57,498 nt of DNA from Krasilnikovozyma curviuscula (Eukaryota; Basidiomycota; Tremellomycetes; Cystofilobasidiales; Mrakiaceae): NCBI GenBank assembly GCA_014825775.1, contig MVAQ01000134.1, positions 1-57,498 of the forward strand. Reading direction: 5' to 3'. Below, piece after piece: positions 30,067-40,132 of this stretch (the stretch's first letter is position 1; each line of letters begins with the position of its first letter). Position numbers and translations under genes: made by a program. Under the pieces are notes generated by a model. It had not been told where the DNA came from. It searched no databases and worked only from the letters and a program-made list of their open reading frames with translations.

Positions 30067-33000
30067 ATGACTTTCGATACTACCCCTCTCTGGGCTGCCG
30101 AGATTGAAGCTCGTGACACTGCCGTCAAGGCTCTTGCCAGCCAGGCGAAGAACACTGGTCCACAGCTCTTCGTCGACATCAAGTTTGCTGATGACTTCGT
30201 CAAGGTTGGTCTACCACGTTTCTGCCCTTTTTTTTTCTTGTGTGGTGGAGGATCTTGGCTGCGTTGGCAGAACTTGCAGTGCTGATGTCGGTTGACTCTC
30301 TATCGATTAATAGGCTTTGAACAACAAGAAGGATGTCGCTGTCAAGGAGGCTGCTCTTGCTTCCTTGCTTGGTTTGGTCAAGGCTGGAGCTACTTCAGCT
30401 TTGGAGCCATCTTTCACCACCGACGCTTCTGCTGGCCCATTCAACACCCTTCTCGAGGCCTTTGCTGACAAGGCTAAGACTGTCCAGTAAGTTTGGCCCA
30501 TTGAGAGTCGTTTCAATTTTTTCTTATGCAGCTGTGGCTTAAACTTTTTTCTCGCCAAACTTTTTTTTTCTAGGACTGCCTCTGTCAAGGCTGCTAAAGC
30601 TTTCGCCTCTGCTATGTCCCCATGGGCTCTCGGTCTCATCCTCCCAACTCTCCTCAACCAAATCAAGACCAACGGAAAGTGGCAAGTCAAGACTGGTTCT
30701 TTGACCGTCCTCGATGCTTTGGTCAAGTCCGCTCCAGAGCCAATGGCCAAGGCCATGCCAGACTTGGTTCCAGTCCTCGCCGAGGCCATCTGGGACACTA
30801 AGGCTGATGTTAAGAAGGCCGCTCGTGCCTCTTTGACCACCGCTACCGCTTTGGTCTCCAACAAGGATATCGTCAAGTAAGTCTGTTTCTTTTGTTTTGA
30901 TGAACAGCCTTCAGGTTACGCCATCTCTTCATTTTCCTAACACATCTCTTATTGCTTCGTTCAGGTTCATCCCAGCCCTTATCTCTGCTTTGATCAACCC
31001 AGTCGAAGAAGTTCCACAAACCATCCAGCTCCTCTCTGCCACCACATTCGTCTCCGAGGTCGACTCTCCAACCCTCTCCCTCATGGTTCCTCTCCTTTCC
31101 AGAGGTATCACTGAGCGATTGACTGCTACCAAGAGAAAGGTCGCTGTCATCACCGACAACATGGCCAAGCTCGTCGACAACGAGTTCACCGTCAGACCAT
31201 TCATTCCAAAGCTCCTCCCAGCCCTCATCAAGGTCTCTGAGACCGTTGCCGACCCAGAAGCTAGAGGTGTCGTCAACAGAGCCATCAACACCCTCAGACA
31301 AGTCGGTAACGTCCCAGCTGACTCTGATGGTTCCGATCTCGCACCACCAAAGAAGGTTGAGCCAAGCAACCTTGCTACCGCCCTCATTGGATTCTACGCC
31401 AAGGAGAACGCGTCCCCAGTCCCATCTAACGACAACATCGCTCTCGTCCACGCTTCCAAGCTCGCCGCCGCCCTTGTTTCTGTCCGAAACTTCGACCAAA
31501 CCACCTGGGAGGCTGCTCTCGTCCCATTCCTCTCTTTCGTCACTGGCAAGCCAGACCCAGTCGCCATCAATGGACTTCTCCTCCAGAAATGTGCTGGTGA
31601 AATCGACGAGGACACCCGTGTCTTCGATGACGAAGAGGAAGGTGAAGATCTCTGTAACTGTACCTTCTCTTTGGCTTACGGTGCCAAGATCTTGCTCAAC
31701 ACTGCTACTCTCCGATTGAAGAGAGGACACAGATACGGTCTCTGTGGACGTAACGGTTCTGGTAAATCCACCCTTATGAACGCCATCGTCAACGGTCAAG
31801 TCGAAGGTTTCCCATCTCCAGATGTCGTCCGAACCTGGTATGTCGCCCACGATATCGACGGTTCCGAAGCCGAGATTGGTATCTTCGACTGGGTCTTGTC
31901 CGATCCAAGAATTTCCTCCGTTCGAACCCCAGAGGAAGTCGCTGCTACACTTGGTGAAGTCGGTTTCTCTGATGAGAGACAGAAGCACTCCATCGGTTCC
32001 CTTTCCGGTGGTTGGAAGATGAAGTTGGCTCTTGCCAGAGCTATCTTGTTCAAGGCTGATATCTTGTTGCTCGATGAGCCAACTAATCACGTAAGCTTCC
32101 ACCTCCTTTCCTCCAGTATACATGTACTGAACTATTTTATCATTTTTTACAGTTGGATGTCATCAACGTCACCTGGCTCATTGACTACCTTACTGGCTTG
32201 ACCCACTGTACCTGTATCATTGTCTCCCACGACTCTGATTTCTTGAACAGAACCGTCACCGATATCATCCACTTGAACAGATTCAAAATCAAGAGATACG
32301 TGCGTATTCTCGTAACATTTTTAAAATCCAGATTGGAACTCTCAACTGACTTCTATCGTTTCATTAAATCCAGCCAGGTAACTTGGAAGACTTCGTCAGA
32401 ATGGTTCCAGAGGCCAAGTCCTACTACTCCCTCTCTGCCGCTGATGAATACAAGTTCAAGCTTCCAAACCCACCTCTCCTCGATGGTGTGAAGACCAAGG
32501 AGAAGTCTCTTCTCAAGATGAGAAAGGTTGGTTTCCAATACCCAACCCAACCAGTCCAGCAATTGTTCGACATTACCCTCCAGATCTCCCTCTCCTCCCG
32601 TGTTGCCGTCCTTGGTCCAAATGGTTCCGGTAAATCCACTCTCGTCAAGATCTTGATTGGTGATATGGAGCCAAACAAGGGTGGTGAAGTCTGGAAGCAC
32701 CCCAACTTGGTCGTCGGTTACGTCGCCCAACACGCTTTCCACCACATCGATAACCACCTTGACAAGACCCCATTGGACTACTTGCTCTGGCGTTACCAAA
32801 CTGGTGAAGATCTCGAGGAGCTTCACAAGGCTAACAGAGTCATCACCGAAGAGGAAGAGAAGAAGATGAAGGAGGGAGGATCCGTCGTCATTGAAGGTGT
32901 GAAGAGACAGATTGACGAGATCTTGTCTCGAAAGAAGCTGAAGCAATCGTACGAGTACGAGATCTCTTTCAAGGGATTGTCTTCATCCGAGAACATCTGG

Positions 33001-33771
33001 ATGTCCAGAGATGAGCTCCTCACCCGTGGTTTCGAGAAGAAGGTCCTTGAACTCGATACTCGTGAGGCCCAACGTCTTGGTCTCATGAGACCTTTGGTCC
33101 GAAAGGAAATCGAGAAGCACTTCGAAGATTTCGGTCTCGAGGCCGAATTCACCTCCCATAACACTATGAGAGGTCTCTCCGGAGGACAGAAGGTCAAGGT
33201 TGTCTTGGGTGCCGCCACTTGGAGAAGACCCCACGTCATCATGTTGGATGAGCCTACCAACTACTTAGACAGAGAGTCTCTTGCCGCTCTTATTGAGGCA
33301 TTGAAGGACTTCGAGGGAGGTGTCTTGGTCATTACCCACGTGAGTTACTCGCCTGTTTGGTGACGTCTTCATTCGTTCTGACGTGGTTCTGTCCCTTCTT
33401 CAACAGAACCGAGAGTTCTCTGAGTCCATCTGTTCCGAAGTTTGGGCCATGAGAGATGGTCACCTCGAGGCTTCCGGACACAACTGGGTTGAGGGTCAGG
33501 GTACCGGCGCCAGAATCGACAAGAAGGTCGAGGATGAGGAGGACACCTTCGACTCAATGGGTAACAAGATTGCCAAGGTTGAGAAGGTGCAGAAGAAATC
33601 TGCTGCTGAGCTCAGAAAGGCCAAGAAGGACCGTATGGCTCGCCGAAAGAGAGGTGAAGAGGGTAAGTGGATACTCTCCATAGTCACTTTCTCTGTGTGT
33701 GCGCGAGTGTCTTCTCATATTGACATCATTGTTTCCCCTCTACTCCAGTCTTCACCGATGAGGAACTCTAA
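30067..33771 (+). CDS. TEF3: translation elongation factor 3 (eEF3), ABC-F ATPase
   Basis: Fungus-specific ribosomal ATPase that drives E-site tRNA release. The N-terminal HEAT repeats run from MTFDTTPLWAAEIEA through ALGLILPTLLNQ and KFIPALISALINPVEEVP. ABC1 has Walker A GRNGSGKST, signature LSGGWKMKLALARA and Walker B LLLDEPTNH, split by an intron before LDVINVTWL. ABC2 has Walker A GPNGSGKST, the chromodomain-like insert (KQSYEYEISFKGLSS), signature LSGGQKVKVVLG and Walker B IMLDEPTNYLD. The basic C-terminus is KKSAAELRKAKKDRMARRK, ending VFTDEEL. The total is about 1,050 residues, as expected. Codon use is visibly narrower than in neighbours (CTC, TCC, ACC, GTC, AAG), typical of very high expression. 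The last exon is 22 coding bases plus the TAA at 33769-33771. The final codons, last intron and 3' flank are duplicated 4.3 kb downstream. Confidence 0.97.
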
Positions 33772-33982
33772 AACTCTTCTTCTTAACGATTTCCATCCTT
33801 TTTCCTGTTCATTCTTTCCGGTGTCGTCTCTTCGTTGCAACTTTTAATTCTTTGTACCCATACAAGAATCAAAAACTTACACCCTCCCATACACTTGCAT
33901 TGTTCTCTCTGCTTAATAGAGATCACATAGAGCGCATTCTTGTTCGAACTAGTATATTTAGTATCGAATCTCATTCCCATCA
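33611..33982 (+). repeat. direct repeat, original copy (EF-3 3' end)
   Basis: 372 bases covering the last full codons of EF-3 before the final intron, that intron, the last exon with stop, the 3' UTR and about 200 bases beyond. It recurs at 37893-38262 in the same orientation. By eye there are five substitutions and one 2-bp indel. All differences fall in the intron or after the stop codon; the coding bases are identical. Confidence 0.95.
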
Positions 33983-34270
33983 ATACGACTGTCCGTTTGA
34001 AAAGGATATATTTTGCAAGACCATGAGCACCTAAAACTATCTGCTGCTCTACATGCTAGAGCAGAGAGTAAGGTGATCTGAACCCATCACTTCTACCCCT
34101 TTGGCTGGCCTTCGTCACTACTCTATGGGCGAGTTTTGCTTTCACGCTCGTGCGATTTTGAGAGTGGCGACTGGACTGACGCGCCCACGTCGCGACCCCA
34201 AGACCGCATCTCCCCCGTGAACCATCAAACGGCGAATAAGGGTGGACTTCCCTATCGAGTAGGAAAAGTA
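33983..34270 (+). promoter_or_regulatory. upstream region of the Mbs1-like gene
   Basis: 288 bases between the EF-3 repeat and the Mbs1-like start codon. It contains several GACGCG/ACGCG-like motifs (for example gacgcgcccacgtcgcg at about 34177-34193). ACGCG is the MCB-type site bound by MBF/APSES factors, so autoregulation is conceivable. This is inference from motif similarity only. Confidence 0.4.
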
Positions 34271-37200
34271 ATGGATTCTCCGTGAGTACGAATCTGTTCT
34301 GATGAAGTCCTCACGCTTTGTGCCGACGGTTTGGTCTGGCGGACGGGCTGCCCTTTTTCCTCGCCTGCTAGATCTTCTGCACCGCAGAACATCAACAATC
34401 CGTCCTTCGATGCGTCCTCTTCAGCCATGATGTCATCTCCGGCTGGACCAGCATCAGGTCCCCTCAACACGACAGTCTATACTGCTGTTTACTCAGGTGT
34501 AAGTGCTCCTTCATCGTCCAATCTGCGAGTGGCTTTTTCCAACTGGCTGATCGCAGATTGCGCCTCTTTTCTCTCTGGTTTGACTCGATGTTGTACCCAA
34601 CCGGCCCTTTGATGTCTCTAGATTGCCGTCTTTGAGGCAATGGTTCGAGGAGTGGCTGTCATGAGGAGGAGGAATGATTCGTACGTATTCGTTCGCGCTG
34701 GTCTTTTCTCCCTAGCTCGCCCTGGCGACGTGAAGTGGCTCACAGCCCTGTCTTTTCTGTCTCCTTTTGTTCAGCTGGGTCAATGCTGTAAGTATTCTCT
34801 GCGCTCATGGTCGTCACAGGAACACCCTGGATGCCATGTTTTACTTACTTGACCACGTTTTTGTAGACGCAAATCTTAAAAGTTGCTGGTGTAGAAAAAG
34901 GACGTCGAACGAAGGTGCTGGAGAAGGAGATCCTTACTGGTGTTCATGAAAAGGTCCAGGGAGGTTATGGAAAGTACCAGGGAACCTGGTAGGTCTCTCG
35001 TAGCCTTCTCATTTCGACACGGTCATTGGAGAGTGACTTTCTGACCCGGCGCCATTTCTCCTTCTTGTGATTCTCGTCTCTCACAGGATTCCGCTTGCGA
35101 GAGGAATCCATCTCGCACTGCAGTATGGTGTTTCTGCTCTTGTTTCTCCAGTATTTGATCTGGACGAGAACAGCGCTGCAGTTGCTGCCTTACCTGTCTC
35201 TGGTCGTCAGGCTTCTCCATCCAAGAAATCAGCAGCACCAAGCAGCACATCCAAAGCGTCCTCGTCAATGCAACCAAAGGCGTCTCCTTTCACCTCAGCA
35301 ATGTCACCTTCTCCATTTACCCCGCGTTATCCAGGTGCACCAGGCGCCTTCCCACCTAATTCAGTTCCACCAGGCTATGTAGTTTCTCCACAACACCACC
35401 CAGGTGGTCTTCCTCCCCATACTCTCCCATCACCCCTAGGTCCAGCTGGAAGTATCGGCGCAGTTGGCTATTCATCCCCTTTCGCATATTCGCAACCAGC
35501 ACCACAGATATACACCGCTGCGCCGCCCATCTCGGGCTCATCCCCCCTCAAACGATCACGTACTGGCGAAGAGGAAGAGTTCATCCAAGCTCAGGCACGA
35601 GAGCACCATGCTGTTGCTTCCGGTCTTGGCCAGCCTATTCACTACTACTCGCAAACACCACATCACCCAGGCGATCATGTCCAAGGGATGTGGAGCAATG
35701 GGCCAACACCCCAAGGAGGCTCGTACGAAAATCAGCACGGGGCCATGGGCCCTCCAGCTAGTAAAAGAAGTAGGACCGAGTCTTTTCAAGGTGGGAATGT
35801 GATGCTCAGCGGTGGTGTCGCTCCTCCTGGTTCAAGCTCATCCGCTCGAGGTGGCCTACTTCCACCACCCTCGCTGAATGCTGGAAACGGTATTGCTGCC
35901 AATGAAGATGATGGGGTTGATGAAGTCACGTTCTCATCTTTAATCAACGAGGATCCGACCGATTCCCAATCTTCTACCTCGTCTGCCAACGCTATTCCAC
36001 CTGGCGTCTTACCACCATCCTGTAAACTGGCGTCGAAGCCTTCCAACCCGTCCACTTCCACTGGAGATCTCAACAGACAGAGAAACATTCTTCTCTCTTT
36101 CTTCTCTGGCCCAGAACCCACTCTCCCAGCTCTTCTCAGTGATCCAACCACACAGAGTGAACTCAACTCGAATCTGGTGATTGATGACCAAGGTCACACC
36201 GCTCTTCACTGGGCAGCGGCTCTTGCTAGAGGCAATGTCGCCAACTTTTTGGTTTCGAAGGGTGCCGATCTGAGCCGGGGGAATTTTGGGGGTGAAACAC
36301 CTTTGATGCGGGCTGTCCTGGCCGTAAATCACTACGAGGCATCTCAATCTCAGAGTCCTTCGACCTCCTTTGAGTCGCTCCTCACGCTCCTAGCCCCAAG
36401 TCTACAGACCATCGACTTCTTCTACCGGTCAGTACTCCACCACATTTCGCTCATTGCAGGCCTTCGTGGCCGAGCAGCGTCTGCCAGGTTCTACATGGAG
36501 AGGCTCCTCAGCCACATCCTGACACAGCTGCCAAAAGAAGACTACAAGGCTTTGTTGGATCTAAGAGACGTCCACGGCGATACTGCGTTGAATTTAGCTG
36601 CTCGAGTTGGAAACAGGAGCTTGGTCAAGTTGCTGGTCGAGGCAGGAGCTGACAAGGCATTGGCCAACAAGCTTGGTTTGAAGCCTGTTGACTTTGGTAT
36701 TGAGGTCGAGGTTTGTACTTCACAACCGCCACCTATTTGAACATCAGCTGACCTCTCTATTTGTCTTCACACAGTTGTTAAAACCATCTGCTGGTGAAGA
36801 AGTTATCGCTTCGCTGAAGAGTGGGCCAACTGCTCCGGTACAGAAGAGCAAAGATGTCATTGCTGGTGAGCCGCATTTTATGATTCAGCTCTGTGTGATC
36901 CCTCTGACACCAATCTCTTTTTCACAGACATGACCAAGATGGTTGAAGACCTCAACTCTGAATTTTCCCTTGAGATTGCTACAAAGGAAGCTGCTATCTC
37001 GGATGCTCAAACTAAAGTGACCGAATCCACCAAAGCGCTTGCATCTGAACGAAAACAGATGCAACACTGGAAGAATCAGATTGGAGAGCTCGAAGCAACT
37101 GTTCTCCGAATCCGAAACGTCGGACAAGCTATCACCGCCGAAGCCTCATTCGATTGGACTGGAAGGAGTGATATTGATGGGACCCCAGCCAACAGTGGTG

Positions 37201-37682
37201 GTGCGCTCTTTGGTCCCAGTAAACAAGACTCAGGAGCTGCATCCAAGTCCAAATCAAATTCACCATCTGGAGGGCAACAGCCAGGCTCGAAAGAAGATGT
37301 ATGGAGAGGGTTCGACATCGTGGATCCAATGTTGGATGATCCGGTGGAAGAGTTGATTGCATTGAGGAGGATCAAGCTATGGCAGGACCAAGTCGATGCA
37401 CTGCTAGCGAAGAGGGTCACTTCATTGGAGAAGGATGGCCTCGAGATGGAAAATCGATTCAGAAAGGTCATTTCCATGTCTGGTGGTGTGGCATACGAAG
37501 ATGTTGATCAGGTCAGTCACCGAAACATATATTGTTGCGTCGCATTGGTTGAAGCTTTTTACTTTGTTCTGTAGATGCTTGATAAGCTAACGGTCGCACT
37601 TGAGAGTGATGGAGAAGTCCCCGAGCTAAATAGAGTGACTGGATTCATGGCGAAGTTGAAGGAGCAACAATCTAGTTCTTGA
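34271..37682 (+). CDS. APSES/KilA-N transcription factor with ankyrin repeats (MBF subunit, Mbs1/Mbp1-Swi4 like)
   Basis: Cell-cycle (G1/S) transcription factor subunit. After [13 protein letters not shown] and a Ser-rich leader, the KilA-N DNA-binding domain reads [78 protein letters not shown] is encoded by a 13-nt exon (34775-34787). A long Pro/Ser-rich linker with possible nuclear signals ([20 protein letters not shown]) follows. Ankyrin repeats are [20 protein letters not shown] with ETPLMRAVL, and [21 protein letters not shown] coiled coil and a C-terminal dimerisation region ([19 protein letters not shown]) end at TGA 37680-37682. The layout matches fungal Mbp1/Res2/Mbs1. The gene lies between two near-identical EF-3 tail copies. 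Confidence 0.92.
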
Positions 37683-37892
37683 GGTGACGGATGACGAAAC
37701 GAACAAAACGAGAATTCTAATAGAAGATAGCCTGTAAAGTAGAAGTTCTTGAGGTATTTTATAATCTTGAGCCAGCACGTACTATTTGATGTTTCTTCCT
37801 CAACCTGATCTAATACAAACGCTTGAGGTTCATCGCGAGAAATACATATATGATTACGATCCAACGTGATGACGTATAGATGAACCTACCAA

Positions 37893-38262
37893 CTCAGAAA
37901 GGCCAAGAAGGACCGTATGGCTCGCCGAAAGAGAGGTGAAGAGGGTAAGTGGACTCTCCATCGTCACTTTCTCTGTGTGTGCGCGAGTGTCTTCTCATAT
38001 TGACATCATTGTCTCCCCTCTACTCCAGTCTTCACCGATGAGGAACTCTAAAACTCTTCTTCTTAACGATTTCCATCCTTTTCCCTGTTCATTCTTTCCG
38101 GTGTCGTCTCTTCGTTGCAACTTTTAATTCTTTGTACCCATACAAGAATCAAAAACTTACACCCTCCCATACACTTGCATTGTTCTCTCTGCTTAATAGA
38201 GATCACACAGAGCGCATTCTTGTTCGAACTAGTATATTTAGTATCGAATCTCGTTCCCATCA
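37893..38262 (+). repeat. direct repeat, second copy (EF-3 3'-end fragment)
   Basis: 370 bases nearly identical to 33611-33982. It carries the codons for LRKAKKDRMARRKRGEE, an intact GTAAGT donor and CCAG acceptor, the VFTDEEL end with stop and the EF-3 3' UTR. It lacks any promoter or the rest of the gene. The retained intron shows a DNA-level duplication. It starts about 210 bases after the Mbs1-like stop and ends 38 bases short of the AT-hook gene's stop, to which it is antisense-adjacent. Confidence 0.95.
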
Positions 38263-38300
38263 GTTCTCAGGTTATGGTCCATGGGGGGAGTCTTTCGTCC

Positions 38301-39852
38301 TCATCCATCTTCCTCATCCTTCAGATAAACCGCCCGATCGATGATGACATCCATTTCCCAGCTTGACGTTTTCTGCAGACTCTCTTGCTTCTTCTCCCTC
38401 ATCCTTGGATCAGGTTTGGAGGTGCCTATCTTCTGCTTCATCTTGGGATAAGCCTTCAAGGTTACAGCAGCAACGTTCTCTTCATCTGAGCTGCCATTTG
38501 TCTCGCTGTCGCCATGATGGCCGTGGTCATCATCATCAGAGTGGTAAGTACGAGTTCTGAAGGTCCTGTTACCTCGTGGTTTTGGTTTGGGACGTAAATT
38601 TATGTCAATGAGGGGTGTGGGGCGTGGTGGAGAATTCGCGATAGTTGGCGCTGAGGACGAGGCATGAAGAGATTGTTTAAGTGTCTAGTATATGAGAGAG
38701 AGGTGAAGAGAGAAAATTGAATCAGAAGCACAAAGCTTAGGGGGGAAACAAGGAAACTCAGGAATCACTTTCCCTTCAGCTCTACCTTGCCTTCTGCCTC
38801 TAGCAGATGCGGCTGCTCTTCTTTTCCTTCGTCCAGGATCATCAGCCTCATCTTCATCATGAGAATCAGCATCTTTTACCTTCCTATCTGTACCTCTCGG
38901 TCTTCCTCTTCGTCTCTTCCTTGAGGGTTGAGCGACGGTACGAGGTTCCTCCCATTCATCATCGTCTCTCGCTTCAACAGCTCTGTTTTTCTCTATCACT
39001 CTACCAACAACCTTCCTTGGTTCTTTTTCAGCTTCTTCCTTCTGTTTGATTCGTGGGTTGGGAATTTTGATCTTCTTCTTCACCCTCCTTGGTTCAGGTG
39101 GTGGGTAGTCGTACAGATGATCGCTGTCGCTCGACTCAGTGAGAAATATGTCTTGTTCTATCATTGAAGCTTCTGAGGACGGGTGTCGAGAAGAAGACGG
39201 GAGGGAGGGCAGAGGTGGCGTCTTGGCTGGTATGGGACGAGGGGGGTTGAGAGAACGTTTTGGTGGGTTTTGCTTGAGCTTTGCTTGGACGTAACTAGGC
39301 AAAGAGAAGAACAGAGGGCAGAAGAAACAGATGAGACGCATCGTGGAATGGTAAAGACTGCACTTACGAGAACCCATAAACGTCATCCTCAAAATCAGCC
39401 GCTACTGGTCGCGTGTCCTCTTCCTCGTCATCTTCGACTAGGGAGGCAACAGTAGCACCCTGGTGACGATGAGGGGCTGGGGGAGTGCTAGAGAAGTCAT
39501 GACTGTTTCTACCTAGCTCCACTTGTTCATGAAACTCGTCGTCATTGTAGTCCCGAAACAGATGCAAGTAATCTCCTTCATCAGGAAACGCATGAGGTAC
39601 CTCACCCCTTCTACCCAGTTCGACGGACTCGTCGTCCTCACCCCTGTCACGAGAATGATGTATTGGCTTATCAAAATCGTCCAAAGTGTCGTCAACAGGT
39701 GCTTCTTCCTCTGTCCTGACTGGAGCTCTGCCTCGAAGAATCTCCAGTGCTTCAGTTCCGGAGATACCAGAATGCCTAGGAGCTGGTCTACGAGGGAGAG
39801 ATGGGTCGACTGAGGAACCTCGAGAGGGATGGGGGCTCGAATGTAGAGGCAT
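38301..39852 (-). CDS. AT-hook-containing low-complexity nuclear protein, function unknown
   Basis: Minus-strand gene of three or more exons. It begins MPLHSSPHPSRGSSVDP; the frame upstream stays open but has no ATG. An acidic middle (DDTLDDFDKP, FRDYNDDEFHEQVELG, VEDDEEEDTRP) leads through an intron to SYVQAKLKQNPPKRSL. A basic region with KKKIKIPNPRIK and an AT-hook-like RKRRRGRPRGTDRK follows, then DPGRRKRRAAASARGRRQ. After another intron (donor GTGATT, weak) come PLIDINLRPKPKPRG and HSDDDDHGHHGDS, ending VYLKDEEDG. It probably binds DNA in the minor groove and is otherwise disordered. I recognise no orthologue. Its 3' UTR must enter the antisense strand of the duplicated EF-3 tail. It is divergent from URE1. 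Confidence 0.75.
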
Positions 39853-40132
39853 TGCTGCTGTTTCGTTGCAGCTAACATGAAATCGACTGCGCGAAAGCAC
39901 TTTCCCCCAGTATCTCGTGCACGAGATAACAAGGAAATCACTAAAAATCTCCTAGAGCTCCAGCAGTCGGAATCTTATCCAAAACCGTTTTCCATCCTAC
40001 CAACCTAAGTATCTATCGCTGGAAAGAAATGTTGACCATTGAAAGACTTAGCGATGCTAGCCGCTCTTGCTCGCTCTGCACCTTTTCCTTTCACTGCCAC
40101 CTTCTCCTCGCTTTCTTGAGCCTGTATCGAAG
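39853..40132. promoter_or_regulatory. AT-hook gene/URE1 divergent promoter
   Basis: 280 bases between divergent starts. A near-palindromic tatctcgtgcacgagata lies at about 39913-39930, mid-way on the AT-hook side, and could be a dimeric factor site. GATA-like cores, expected for a nitrogen-regulated urease, also occur (for example ttatc near 39974 and ctatcg near 40013). Assignments are inference. Confidence 0.45.

Noticed and set aside
30873..32123. Long minus-strand open frame (416 codons) opposite EF-3
   Set aside because: It is a shadow of the strongly codon-biased EF-3 gene; the residue composition mirrors the sense codons and no domain is present.
33852..34034. Small plus-strand frames within the EF-3 3' UTR (and their copies at 38132-38344)
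   Set aside because: They exist in both repeat copies only because the repeat is copied; they lie in the 3' UTR and show no protein features.
37893..38057. Second EF-3 gene or processed retrocopy
   Set aside because: Only the last few codons are present, there is no promoter, and the intron is retained, so it is a DNA-level fragment.
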